NCBI GenBank assembly: GCA_022560615.1
Contig: JADFSR010000017.1
Coordinates: 25,906 to 89,905, forward strand
DNA: 64,000 nucleotides
Direction: 5' to 3'
Source: Gemmatimonadota bacterium
GTDB taxonomy: Bacteria; Gemmatimonadota; Gemmatimonadetes; Longimicrobiales; Gaopeijiaceae
The translations under genes and the position numbers were made by a program. Below the pieces are notes generated by a model. It was not told where the DNA came from, searched no databases, and saw only the letters and a program-made list of their open reading frames with translations. Positions 8,040 to 16,630 of the stretch are shown here, piece after piece (positions within the stretch are counted from its first letter, which is position 1; the number at the start of each line of letters is the position of its first letter).

Positions 8040-8247
8040 AACAACTACGACTCGTCGTCGTTCCTACTATTGAACTCGCGAGACCCCCGGGACCCGCTTG
8101 CGGGTGGCGGCCCACTGTACTTCTACCACGGGCTGCTAGATGCCGATGTGCCGACCCGGAATGAGGCCAGACGACTTGGTGTGTGCAAGGGGGCATGCTT
8201 CGTGCGTCAAACAGGGCGAAGGAAGCAAACGGACGGGGAGGTGCGCG

Positions 8248-10509
8248 ATGCGGGTGAGGTACTGGGAACGAACGGGGATGGGCGTACTCGCCGTGCTTCT
8301 GTTCAGTGCGTCGTCTCTTGCGGCGCAGGGCTGGATCGAACCTCGCATCCTCCGGGGCGGGTTCTCGGTCGACAAGACGCGCAGCGATGTACGCATTCGT
8401 GTCGAGGGGCGGGTCGCGGTCGTCGAGGTCTCGGAGTGGTTCCGAAACGATGGCGAGGGAATCGCAGAGGGTGACTATCTCTACCCACTGCCGGGAGAGT
8501 CCGTCTTCCAAGGCTTCTCGCTCTTCCAGGGCGATACGGAGCTGCGCGGAGAGATCATGGATGCCGATGAGGCTCGCGAGATCTATGAGAGCATCGTTCG
8601 TCGGCGTGGGGACCCCGCGCTCATCGAGCTCGTCGGGCACGGGCTGCTACGCGCCCGTATCTTCCCGATCCAGCCCGGACAAGAGCGAAAGGTCACCCTG
8701 CGTTACACACAGGTCCTGCCGCGCGCGGGTAACGCTCTGCAACTGGTGTACGCCGGTGCTGTTCAGAGGATGAACGGACGCGTGGGCGACGAGTCACGGG
8801 GCGCGCGTCCTCTGCCCGCTCTCGTCGACATGTCCTTCGAGATCGATGTCGCCGATGCCTCGCGGTTCCTGGAACCGTTCTCGCCCACACACGAGATTGA
8901 CGTCAAACGGCATGGCGACGCCATGGTCGTGACGATGGAAGAGGAAGTCCTCGGGCGTTTCTCGGTCTTCTTGCCGTTTGCCGACAACGACCTGGGGCTC
9001 TCCGTTGCGACCCATCGGCCTGTCGGGGAAGACGGCTATTTCATGCTCACGCTGTCTCCGGGGCGGGTCAGGGGCGAAGCCGCACCCCGGGATGTGACCG
9101 TCGTGCTCGACGTCTCGGGTTCGATGTCGGGCGACAAGATCCACCAGGCCAAACAGGCGGTCTACCAACTGCTGGCTTCGCTCGACCGGGACGATCGATT
9201 CCGACTGATCTCGTTCTCGGACGCCGTGAGCATGCACAGCGAGGGCTGGCGTGACGCGACCGGGTACGAACTCGCACGCGGCCGCGAGTGGATCGACGAG
9301 CTCGTTGCGAACGGCGGCACCGACATCGGAGCCGCGTTGAGCGAGGCGTTTCGCTTGCGGAGTCCCGCGGAACGCCTCCCGATCGTCGTTTTCATGACCG
9401 ACGGGCTGCCGTCCGTAGGTGAGCGGTCTCCGGAGCGGCTCGCGGACCAGGCGGAGCGGGAAGCGCACCGAGCGCGGGTCTTCGCTTTCGGCGTGGGGCA
9501 CGACGTAAACACGCACCTGCTCGATCGGCTCGGTGAGGCGGGTCGTGGCAGCACCGACTACATCCAGCCTGGCGAGAGCGTCGAGCGCGTAGTCGGACTA
9601 CTCGCCGCCAAGATCCGGTATCCCATTCTGACGGACCTCGAGCTGGACGGGGGGCCGAACCGCTTGATCGAGGTGTATCCCACGCGTCTCCCCGACGTGT
9701 TCGCCGGGCAAGAGCTCGTGCTCTTCGGGCGCTTCACGGGTGAAGGCTTGGGGCAGATATCAGTCGATGGCATGCGTGCCGGCACGGCACTCGAGTTCAC
9801 CACCGAGCTACGATTCCCTCAGGCGAGCACGGCCAACTCGTACATCCCGCGGCTGTGGGCGTCGCGCAAGCTCGGTCACCTAGAACGGCAACTCTGGACC
9901 GAGGGTGAGACGGCGGAGCTGATCAAACAGATCCGTGACCTCGCGCTGCGATACGGACTCCCGAGTCGCTACACATCGTACCTCGTACAAGAGCCGGTCG
10001 TCGCCACTCCGTTCACGCTGAAGCTGCCACAGGTCCAGGGTGCCGCGGCCTCGCGGGTGCGACCCGCGTTGCGGGCGGCAGATGCGGCGGCGCGCGCCAG
10101 CGGCCAGGCTGCAGTGCGCCAAGCGGTTGTCGCGCGCGCCCGTCGCTTGCTCACGTCGGTGAACGAAATGCGGGCGATGGAAATGGAACTGGACGCTTCA
10201 CTCCGGGAACGGCGGGAGAACACACGCGTCTTGGCGGGTAGAGTCTTCATGCTAGACGACGGCGTGTGGACGGACGAGGCCCACAGCGAAGACCAGACTG
10301 TGATCGAGGTGAAGGCGTTCAGCGCTGTCTACTTCCAACTGGTTGCGGCGTTGCCGGAGATCCGAGAGGTGCTGAAAGAGCTCAACCATGTATTGATCGC
10401 GGGGGCCGCCGTGAGCCTCCGCGTAGCTGACGACGGGATAGAGGAACTGACCGACACGACGCTGGAAGAGCTCGTGCAACGGTTCCGGGTCGGAGGGGGC
10501 ACGCCGTGA
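8248..10509 (+). CDS. Exported VIT/VWA-domain protein
   Basis: A 753-residue protein with a signal peptide ending near residue 27 (SSLAAQGW). It has an N-terminal VIT domain of the inter-alpha-trypsin-inhibitor type at about residues 35-170: WFRNDGEGIAEGDYLYPLP, then DADEAREIYESIV. A von Willebrand A domain follows at about 280-450 with an intact MIDAS start, DVSGSMSG near residue 287, plus the FMTDGLPSVG strand. The last 200 residues are helical. Such proteins bind ligands through a metal ion at the cell surface. The ATG at 8248 follows GGGGAGG by 6 bases. The stop overlaps the GTG of the sigma factor gene, so the two are translationally coupled. Confidence 0.9.
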   Translation: MRVRYWERTGMGVLAVLLFSASSLAAQGWIEPRILRGGFSVDKTRSDVRIRVEGRVAVVEVSEWFRNDGEGIAEGDYLYPLPGESVFQGFSLFQGDTELRGEIMDADEAREIYESIVRRRGDPALIELVGHGLLRARIFPIQPGQERKVTLRYTQVLPRAGNALQLVYAGAVQRMNGRVGDESRGARPLPALVDMSFEIDVADASRFLEPFSPTHEIDVKRHGDAMVVTMEEEVLGRFSVFLPFADNDLGLSVATHRPVGEDGYFMLTLSPGRVRGEAAPRDVTVVLDVSGSMSGDKIHQAKQAVYQLLASLDRDDRFRLISFSDAVSMHSEGWRDATGYELARGREWIDELVANGGTDIGAALSEAFRLRSPAERLPIVVFMTDGLPSVGERSPERLADQAEREAHRARVFAFGVGHDVNTHLLDRLGEAGRGSTDYIQPGESVERVVGLLAAKIRYPILTDLELDGGPNRLIEVYPTRLPDVFAGQELVLFGRFTGEGLGQISVDGMRAGTALEFTTELRFPQASTANSYIPRLWASRKLGHLERQLWTEGETAELIKQIRDLALRYGLPSRYTSYLVQEPVVATPFTLKLPQVQGAAASRVRPALRAADAAARASGQAAVRQAVVARARRLLTSVNEMRAMEMELDASLRERRENTRVLAGRVFMLDDGVWTDEAHSEDQTVIEVKAFSAVYFQLVAALPEIREVLKELNHVLIAGAAVSLRVADDGIEELTDTTLEELVQRFRVGGGTP

Positions 10510-11012
10510 GCGCAGACTGGACAGAGGTGTATCGCAGCACGTTCCCGGACCTGGTCCGGTTCCTACACCGCAAGGTGTGGGACCTGGAGCGAGCCCAGGA
10601 TCTGGCTCAGGAAGCATTCGTCCGGGCGCTCCGCCATGAGCCGAAGAAGCCGCGCGCGTGGCTCTTCCAGGTCGCGTCCAACCTCGCCCGTGACGAGGCC
10701 CGGACGGCGATCCGGCGGAAACGCCACCTCACCCTCCTGAAGAGTGAGACTGAAGATCGACAAAAATCCGCGCCGGACCCGGCGCGTGACTTGGCGGAGC
10801 GTGAGCGCATGGGCCAGGTCCGGGACGCGCTCGACGCGCTCAGCGAACGAGATCGTGAAGTCCTGCTCCTCTGGGACGCGGGACAGAGTTACACCGAGAT
10901 AGCTCAGCAGGCGCGACTTTCCGTAGGCGCGGTGGGCACGACCCTCGCGCGTGCACGTCGTCGCTTGGCTGAAGCGTACAGCCGGAAGGAGCATGTCGAT
11001 GTCGCACGTTGA
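10506..11012 (+). CDS. ECF-type RNA polymerase sigma factor
   Basis: A 168-residue sigma-70 family regulator with only regions 2 and 4. Region 2 (FPDLVRFLHRKVWDLERAQD, LAQEAFVRAL) contacts core polymerase and the -10 element. Region 4 (LDALSERDREVLLLWDAGQS, then the HTH YTEIAQQARLSVGAVGTTL) contacts the -35 element. The GTG start overlaps the preceding stop by four bases (GTGA) and the 3' end overlaps the anti-sigma gene by 14 bases. That gives a tightly coupled VWA-sigma-anti-sigma transcript. The regulon is unknown, and self-regulation of the operon is likely by analogy. Confidence 0.92.
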   Translation: MSADWTEVYRSTFPDLVRFLHRKVWDLERAQDLAQEAFVRALRHEPKKPRAWLFQVASNLARDEARTAIRRKRHLTLLKSETEDRQKSAPDPARDLAERERMGQVRDALDALSERDREVLLLWDAGQSYTEIAQQARLSVGAVGTTLARARRRLAEAYSRKEHVDVAR

Positions 11013-12162
11013 CGAAGGCGCTCTGCACGCCTATCTGGACGGCGCGCTCGACGAGTTGCCGTCGGGCCGCGGGCGAGCGATCCGTGAGCACGTCGCGACG
11101 TGTCCCGAATGTGCGGCGCGTCTGGAGGAAGAGAGGCGGATTCGAGAGCAGGCCATGGCGATCCTCTCCAGCCCGCTGCCGCAGGTCGAGCTGCCCCCGC
11201 TCGAGGAGCTGCGGTTGCGCGCGGAGGCGACGAGCCCGCCGAAGGCTTCCCGTGGCAGGCGCTTCCACCGGATGGGGTGGGCAGCGTCGGTCATTCTGGC
11301 GATCGGCGCGGGCTGGACGCTACGAGGTGGTCAGGCGGTGCCTTTGGGCACGATGGATCTCATCGACGGCCCGAGTCGGCTGCCGCAGCTCGAGGCGGCT
11401 CCCACTGTACCAGACCTGGACGCGTCCGCCCGTGACCTGCTGACCCAGGCCCTGGACGGGAGCGACCGGGGTGCCGATCCCGACGAGTCGCTCGTCGCCG
11501 AAGCCGACAGCGGCGATCCGTTGGTCATGGAGCCTGGCCGACCAGTGCTCTTTCAGGAGCTCGCGGCCATAGACGTGGTGACGCTCCAGGATCGGCTCGG
11601 AAGCGCGCCGGCGCTGCCGCCGCTCGAGGCGAGCGGGCTGGTGGACCTCCTCCGTTCGAGTGCGGCTACCGTGAGTCGGCTCGAGGGTGTGCTCTCCGCT
11701 CCCCGCCCGGTGGCCGTTCGCGCGGCGAGCGCCGATGCCGGGGAGGAGCGCGCGGCGCGGCGCGGACGGACCGTCGTGACGAGCGCGATCCGCTCGGCGG
11801 CCGGAGCCCCGTTCTCGACCGGCGACGCATCGGAGCGACGACGTGGCCGAAGCGACTCGGGGCGGAGAGGCGGGGACGAGGGTCAGTTGGTGGTCCCGGG
11901 GTTCGAGGTGATCGGCATTGAAGCCATCGAGGAGGGTCCGGCCGCGGGAGGCACGCGTGCGCTCCAGTGGCTCACGCCGCTAGACACGTTGGAGCTCCTG
12001 CATCTGCCGGAAGGCGTGGAGCCTGCCGAGCTGGCCGCGCTCGATGAGGCCGGCGTCGCGGAGCTCGTCGTACTGAGAGACGGGTTGTGGCTGGTCATGC
12101 GGGCTCGCCGTTCTGTACAGGAACTCGAGGTGTTGTTGGAGCGTCTGGACGCGAACCGATAA
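10999..12162 (+). CDS. Anti-sigma factor with zinc-finger (zf-HC2) domain
   Basis: A 387-residue membrane anti-sigma protein. The N-terminal zinc-binding motif is H-x3-C-x2-C (REHVATCPECAARLEEE), which holds the sigma factor at the membrane. One transmembrane segment lies near residues 92-110 (MGWAASVILAIGAGWTL). The large C-terminal part, probably periplasmic, is acidic and low in recognisable domains until its end (LDTLELLHLPEGVEPAELAA). The ATG at 10999 is preferred because GGAAGGAG lies 7 bases before it; ATG 10993 is too close. It overlaps the sigma gene by 14 bases. The long extension is unusual for this family and could sense a signal together with the VIT/VWA protein. Confidence 0.85.
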   Translation: MSHVDEGALHAYLDGALDELPSGRGRAIREHVATCPECAARLEEERRIREQAMAILSSPLPQVELPPLEELRLRAEATSPPKASRGRRFHRMGWAASVILAIGAGWTLRGGQAVPLGTMDLIDGPSRLPQLEAAPTVPDLDASARDLLTQALDGSDRGADPDESLVAEADSGDPLVMEPGRPVLFQELAAIDVVTLQDRLGSAPALPPLEASGLVDLLRSSAATVSRLEGVLSAPRPVAVRAASADAGEERAARRGRTVVTSAIRSAAGAPFSTGDASERRRGRSDSGRRGGDEGQLVVPGFEVIGIEAIEEGPAAGGTRALQWLTPLDTLELLHLPEGVEPAELAALDEAGVAELVVLRDGLWLVMRARRSVQELEVLLERLDANR

Positions 12163-12202
12163 CTTTCGCGGTCTCGTTCGACGACGTCCTTCTGGCGACA
12201 CC

Positions 12203-13720
12203 ATGACGCAGAATCTCCGCCGTGCCTTCTTCGCGCTCGTGGTCCCCATGGCGCTACCCGCCCAGCAGCAGGGCGTAGAGCAAGCTGCCGCCACGATCAC
12301 ACCGGAGGACTACGCGTGGCGTATCGGAGTGATCGCGCACGACTCCATGCAGGGCCGCGATACGCCGAGTCCCGGTCTGGACAAGACCGCGGAGTGGATT
12401 GCGTCAGAGTTCCGGCGCATGGGCCTCCGTGGTGGAGCCGAGGACGGTGGCTTCATTCAGAAGTATCCGCTTCGGCAGGTCGTGGTCGACGCCGGCACCT
12501 CGATGCTTACGGGAGGCGGAATCCGCCTCGCTTTTGGGGAGGACCTGCTGCCTGGCCGCCGCATGCCGGACGGTGAGGCCAGCGGCGGTCTCGCGATCGT
12601 GTCCGGCGCGCTCAACCTCCAGGCCGCTATCGGAGGAGGGGCGGTCCAGGGGAAACATGCGGTGATGGTGCTGCCGGAGAACTCCCCGGGCCTGAGTCGG
12701 GCGGGGATCGCCGCTTTCCGGAGCGCGGGAGTGCTCTCGATCATGACCGTGACTGATGCGGGGGATCAGGATTGGGATGCAGCGGTCGTCCGTGCGCTGC
12801 GCCCCTCCGTCCGTAAGGGCTGGGGTGAGCAAGGCAGCGGCGGGACGTCGGCTCCGAGCCTGCAGATCCGCCAGTCGTCTTTGGCACGTCTCGTCGAGGC
12901 TCATGGCGTGGATCTAGCTTCGCTGCGGGCGCGTGGGGGCGCCGACGTGAGGGTCGACGCTATCGCCGGGCTCGAGATCACGCTCACCATCAATTTGAGC
13001 GACGAGATGATCACCGCTCCGAACGTCGTGGGCATCCTGGACGGAAGTGACCCCGTACTGAAGGACGAGTACGTGGTCTTCTCCGGGCACATGGATCACA
13101 TCGGCATGGGCAGCCCCGATGAGAACGGGGACTCCATCTTCAACGGCGCGGATGACGATGCGTCCGGCACGATCGCAGTAGTCGAGATCGCGGAGGCGAT
13201 GGTCGCGCTACCGTTGCCGCCGAAGCGTTCCATGGTGTTCCTCTTGGTGAGCGGCGAAGAGAAGGGCCTCTGGGGCAGCGAGTGGTTCGCGGACAACCCC
13301 ACGGTACCGATCGAGCAGCTCGTGGCGAATCTCAATACGGACATGGTCGGCCGGAGGTGGACGGACACGATCGTGGCGATCGGCAAGGAGCACTCGGACC
13401 TGGGTGAGAGCCTCGACCGAGTGAACCGCGAGCACCCGGAGCTACGCATGACGGCCATCGATGATATTTGGCCCGAGCAGCGTTTCTTTTTTCGATCCGA
13501 CCACTACAACTTCGCGCGCAAAGGCGTGCCTATCCTGTTCTTTTTCAACGGCACCCACGACGACTACCACGGTCGGGACGACGAGCCCGATCGCATCGAC
13601 GCCGAGAAAGCGGCCAGGATCGCGAGGCTGGTCTTCTACCTCGGGGTCGACATAGGGAACGCGGCGGAGCGACCGAAGTGGAATCCGGAGAGCTACGCCA
13701 GGATCGTCTCTGACCGCTGA
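12203..13720 (+). CDS. Exported M28-family aminopeptidase-like metallopeptidase
   Basis: A 505-residue di-zinc peptidase with a signal peptide ending about residue 20 (PMALPAQQ). The M28 ligands are in order: H296 in SGHMDH, an Asp in NGADDDASG (about 318), the Glu pair E352/E353 in VSGEEKG, D380 in NLNTDMVG, and H434 in RSDHYNFA. A protease-associated-like insert fills residues 90-280. M28 enzymes remove N-terminal amino acids from peptides, but specificity is not visible. It lies 40 bases after the anti-sigma gene, in the same direction. Confidence 0.92.
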   Translation: MTQNLRRAFFALVVPMALPAQQQGVEQAAATITPEDYAWRIGVIAHDSMQGRDTPSPGLDKTAEWIASEFRRMGLRGGAEDGGFIQKYPLRQVVVDAGTSMLTGGGIRLAFGEDLLPGRRMPDGEASGGLAIVSGALNLQAAIGGGAVQGKHAVMVLPENSPGLSRAGIAAFRSAGVLSIMTVTDAGDQDWDAAVVRALRPSVRKGWGEQGSGGTSAPSLQIRQSSLARLVEAHGVDLASLRARGGADVRVDAIAGLEITLTINLSDEMITAPNVVGILDGSDPVLKDEYVVFSGHMDHIGMGSPDENGDSIFNGADDDASGTIAVVEIAEAMVALPLPPKRSMVFLLVSGEEKGLWGSEWFADNPTVPIEQLVANLNTDMVGRRWTDTIVAIGKEHSDLGESLDRVNREHPELRMTAIDDIWPEQRFFFRSDHYNFARKGVPILFFFNGTHDDYHGRDDEPDRIDAEKAARIARLVFYLGVDIGNAAERPKWNPESYARIVSDR

Positions 13721-13743
13721 TCAGAAGGCACGGGCGTACGACT

Positions 13744-14817
13744 GTGGCCGACGAAAAGAGCTTCCTCGAGCTGATCGAGGCGTGGGACGGCGTCGGCGTC
13801 GTGGTCCGGTACGACGAGCCCACCGGCACCTGGATCTTCATTGCGCTGCACGACGACACCCTCGGTCCCCCGGTCGGTGGGTGCCGGATGAAAAAATATG
13901 CGCGCCCTGAGGACGGACTTCACGACGCGATGCGTCTCGCACGGGGCATGACCCACAAGTGGGCTGCGCTGGACCTCCCGTGTGGGGGTGGCAAGTCGGT
14001 GCTCGCGATCCCGGGGCCGCTCAGCGACGGAGACCGACGGGGCCTGCTCCGCCGATTCGGGGAACTCCTGAACGTGCTCGACGGGGCCTACGGCACCGGT
14101 GAGGATCTCGGCACCACACCGGAGGACATGCGCGTGGTGGCGAGCGTCTCCGAGCACGTGGTCGGCATTCACGGCATCCATGGCGCGCCGTCGGATCCCG
14201 GGCCGTTCACGGCCCAAGGCGTCTTCGTCGGCATTCGATCGGCGCTCCGCCACCGGCATGGCAGTGACGCACTGAGCGATCGCACGGTGCTCGTCCAGGG
14301 AGTCGGGGACGTTGGTGGCCCGCTGGCGCGCATGATCTCCAAGGCGGGCGGTTCGGTGCTCGTGTGCGATCTCGACCAGGAGCTGGCGTTCGCGATTTCC
14401 GTGGAGATCGGTGGCAAGGTGGTGACTCAGGACGACGTCTACCGGACCGCGTGCGACGTGTACGCGCCGTGCGCGGTCGGTGCGACGCTCAACCCTGACA
14501 CCATACCCCGCCTACGCTGTGATATGGTCGTGGGCTCGGCCAACAACCAACTCGAATCGGACGCCGACGCGGACGCGCTTGCCGAGCGCGGGATTCTGTA
14601 CGCCCCGGACTACGTCGTGAACGGGGGCGGTGCGTTGGCGTTCACGCTCATCCATCAGGGGGAGCGCAACGTCGCCGAGCTGGATCGCCGAGTGCGGGGC
14701 ATCGGCGATGCTCTGGACGAGATCTTCGCCGAGGCTGACGCTGCAGGGGAATCGCCCCTGAAAGCCGCAGAGCGGCGTGTCCACCGAGTCTTGCAGAACG
14801 CCAAGAAGACGGGCTGA
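13744..14817 (+). CDS. Leu/Val/Phe-type amino acid dehydrogenase
   Basis: A 357-residue NAD-dependent oxidative deaminase of the Glu/Leu/Phe/Val dehydrogenase superfamily. The dimer-type N-terminal domain has VGGCRMKKY and the catalytic-lysine motif CGGGKSV. A Rossmann domain follows (VLVQGVGDVGGPLARMI, with the acidic residue in VCDLDQ), then GSANNQLE and the C-terminal APDYVVNGGGAL. The length suits leucine/valine dehydrogenases rather than the larger glutamate enzymes. The start is GTG at 13744. It may feed branched-chain amino acids released by the preceding peptidase into carbon metabolism, which is an inference from order only. Confidence 0.88.
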   Translation: MADEKSFLELIEAWDGVGVVVRYDEPTGTWIFIALHDDTLGPPVGGCRMKKYARPEDGLHDAMRLARGMTHKWAALDLPCGGGKSVLAIPGPLSDGDRRGLLRRFGELLNVLDGAYGTGEDLGTTPEDMRVVASVSEHVVGIHGIHGAPSDPGPFTAQGVFVGIRSALRHRHGSDALSDRTVLVQGVGDVGGPLARMISKAGGSVLVCDLDQELAFAISVEIGGKVVTQDDVYRTACDVYAPCAVGATLNPDTIPRLRCDMVVGSANNQLESDADADALAERGILYAPDYVVNGGGALAFTLIHQGERNVAELDRRVRGIGDALDEIFAEADAAGESPLKAAERRVHRVLQNAKKTG

Positions 14818-14858
14818 TCCCGGCATTCCCAGCCGCAATTCGTCCTCTGTCGAGGACA

Positions 14859-15155
14859 CTAGTTCATTTCGCCCGAACTCGGATAGACCCGGAAGAGATG
14901 GTCCAGGCCCAGGGCCCGCAGCACGCGGGCGGTCGTTGGGTCGATCGCCCGCACCCAAACGCTCTCGTGGAGTGGGGTTATAAGGCGTGCCGTGAGAATG
15001 AGGGCGAGATCCGCTAGATCGGGCTTGCGGAGCCCGGTAAAGTCGAAGACGATGTCGTCACCTGCGTTGTGTACCTCCTGCCGGGTTTGTAGACGCTCTT
15101 CCGCCACTCTCGGCTGGCCGCTCCCGTCTCTCTTGTCCTTCTCGTCCTGTCTCAT
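14859..15155 (-). CDS. STAS-like small protein
   Basis: A 98-residue cytoplasmic protein. The second half looks like a STAS fold: a core strand DDIVFDFTGLRKPDLADLAL, a helix, a strand VWVRAIDP, and the ending ALGLDHLFRVYP. That ending matches the usual 'LGL-x2-LF-x-VYP' close of anti-anti-sigma factors. The first 30 residues are charged and probably unstructured. GGGAGG lies 6 bases before the ATG. No partner kinase is adjacent, so a role in sigma or stress signalling is only inferred. Confidence 0.55.
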   Translation of the reverse strand: MRQDEKDKRDGSGQPRVAEERLQTRQEVHNAGDDIVFDFTGLRKPDLADLALILTARLITPLHESVWVRAIDPTTARVLRALGLDHLFRVYPSSGEMN

Positions 15156-15282
15156 GGCTGCCTCCCGTTAGATTCTCACCCCTCGTCCACCGAGGCTGCG
15201 CTAGCCTGTATATCAAGATTCGTGCCACGAAGGAGGAATTCGGTTCCGTCACCGTGACATAATCTTGCGGCGGTCACCGGGA

Positions 15283-15300
15283 CATCGCGATGGCGCGATG
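15283..15300. promoter_or_regulatory. Perfect 7-bp palindrome, possible operator
   Basis: CATCGCG-ATGG-CGCGATG lies in the 216-base gap between the STAS-like gene and the divergent exported-protein gene, 72 bases before the latter's start. Its symmetry and position suit a dimeric repressor site; nothing else supports it. Confidence 0.3.
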
Positions 15301-15371
15301 CGTCCCTCTGGCCCGATTCGTGTAGCGGACCCATGATTGAGACGGAGCCTAGATTTTCGTGGGAGGATGGT

Positions 15372-15911
15372 GTGGGCACGATCCGACGTACCGCGGTGGT
15401 GTGGCTTGCTCTGGCGCTGGTCGCCGCCGGGGCTGAGGCACAGGAGCCTGACGCAGCTCAGGAGGCGTACTTCCGAGCGGTCGCAGAGTTCTTCGACGTG
15501 CCTTCGTTCGAGCTCGAGATCCTGCGCGACTGGAGCCTGCCCCCCGACGAGATCCCCGTGATCCTGTTCATCGCGGACCGCGCCGGCGTGGTCCCCGAGG
15601 CTTTGGTCGCCCTGCGCCGCTCGGGGGAGAGTTGGGCCCGCCTGGCGGAGCGGTACGGTGTCGGCGCTCCGGAGCTCCACGTTCCTGTCCCCGACCAGGC
15701 GGCGACGGGTCCGCTGACCTCGGTCTACCAGAGCTTTCGCGACCTTCCCACCAGCCGCTGGAGAGAGATCCAGCTCGCCCCGGAGGACATCGTGGCTCTG
15801 GTCAACTTGCGCTTGCTCTCGCAGACTCTGGGCGTATCGCCCGCGGAGGTTCTTTCGCGAGCGGGCTCCACGGACTCGTTCGTGCAGCTATACGGCGAGT
15901 TGATCCGATAG
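15372..15911 (+). CDS. Exported protein of unknown function
   Basis: A 179-residue protein with a clear signal peptide (TIRRTAVVWLALALVAAG, cleavage after EAQ). The mature part is mostly helical and rich in Leu, Pro and acidic residues (FDVPSFELEILRDWSLPPDE, SWARLAERYGVGAPEL). I do not recognise the family. The GTG at 15372 is chosen because GGAGG lies 5 bases upstream and it puts the signal peptide at the N-terminus; an ATG at 15333 would add a polar leader. The nitroreductase gene starts 15 bases after its stop, so the two are probably co-transcribed. Confidence 0.7.
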   Translation: MGTIRRTAVVWLALALVAAGAEAQEPDAAQEAYFRAVAEFFDVPSFELEILRDWSLPPDEIPVILFIADRAGVVPEALVALRRSGESWARLAERYGVGAPELHVPVPDQAATGPLTSVYQSFRDLPTSRWREIQLAPEDIVALVNLRLLSQTLGVSPAEVLSRAGSTDSFVQLYGELIR

Positions 15912-15926
15912 CAGAAAGGAGTGTTC

Positions 15927-16598
15927 ATGGCGCGCGCCCGCTTCGTGCCTCTCTCCACCTACGAAGAGCTTTCGGTCGATGACATGCGTCGCGAGGCTGC
16001 TGCTTTCCTCGCGACGATGCGTCGTCGACGCACGGTACGGGAATTCTCCGACCGCTCGGTGCCTCGGGACGTGATCGAGCAGTGTCTGCTTGCCGCCGGC
16101 ACGGCGCCGAACGGTGCGAACCGCCAGCCGTGGCGTTTTGTCGTCGTCGGTGACCCCGACATCAAGTCGCGGATTCGCGAGGCAGCCGAGGAGGAGGAGC
16201 GCGAGTTCTACAGCAGCAAGGCTCCGAAGGAATGGCTGGACGCGCTGGAGCACCTGGGCACGGACGAGCACAAGCCGTTCCTGGAGCGAGCGCCCTGGCT
16301 GATCGTGATCTTCTCCGAGAGCTACCAGTTGATGGGCGACGGGACAAAGGCGAAGAACTACTACGTGACCGAGTCGGTCGGGATCGCAACGGGCATACTG
16401 ATTACGGCTCTACATCACGCCGGCCTCGTTACGCTCACGCACACGCCGTCTCCGATGAAGTTCCTCAACAAACTACTGGATCGCCCGGACAACGAACGGG
16501 CCTTCCTGATTCTAGTGTGCGGCTATCCGGACGAGAGCGCGACCGTACCCGAGATCACCAAGAAGCCGATCGAGGATATTGCGATATTCGTGGAGTAA
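15927..16598 (+). CDS. Nitroreductase-family flavoprotein, iodotyrosine deiodinase-like
   Basis: A 223-residue FMN-dependent oxidoreductase. The phosphate and flavin-binding run [15 protein letters not shown] and the motif [19 protein letters not shown] are those of the deiodinase-like branch. The lid region ([17 protein letters not shown]) and [17 protein letters not shown] complete the fold. Members reduce nitro or quinone compounds or remove halogens from tyrosine, and the substrate here is unknown. AAAGGAG lies 5 bases before the ATG at 15927, which is preferred to the GTG at 15921. Confidence 0.85.
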   Translation: MARARFVPLSTYEELSVDDMRREAAAFLATMRRRRTVREFSDRSVPRDVIEQCLLAAGTAPNGANRQPWRFVVVGDPDIKSRIREAAEEEEREFYSSKAPKEWLDALEHLGTDEHKPFLERAPWLIVIFSESYQLMGDGTKAKNYYVTESVGIATGILITALHHAGLVTLTHTPSPMKFLNKLLDRPDNERAFLILVCGYPDESATVPEITKKPIEDIAIFVE

Positions 16599-16630
16599 CT
16601 GTGGTCACGCCTCAGGACCCGCGGTAGCAC

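Larger units (their letters stand above)
7784..8136. repeat. 353-bp non-coding element bounded by 30-bp inverted repeats
   Basis: Arms 7784-7813 and 8107-8136 are inverted copies matching at 29 of 30 positions (each arm reads GCAGCCCGTGGTAGAAGTAC and on). Directly inside the left arm a second inverted pair, 7814-7832 and 7897-7915, matches at 18 of 19. The element fills most of the 479-base gap between divergent genes, and its left arm abuts the ribosome binding site of the saccharopine dehydrogenase-like gene. No flanking target duplication is seen and no protein is encoded. It could be a MITE-like insertion or a local duplication forming a large cruciform or RNA structure. Bases 8137-8247 show nothing further except GGGGAGG before the next gene. 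Confidence 0.7.
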
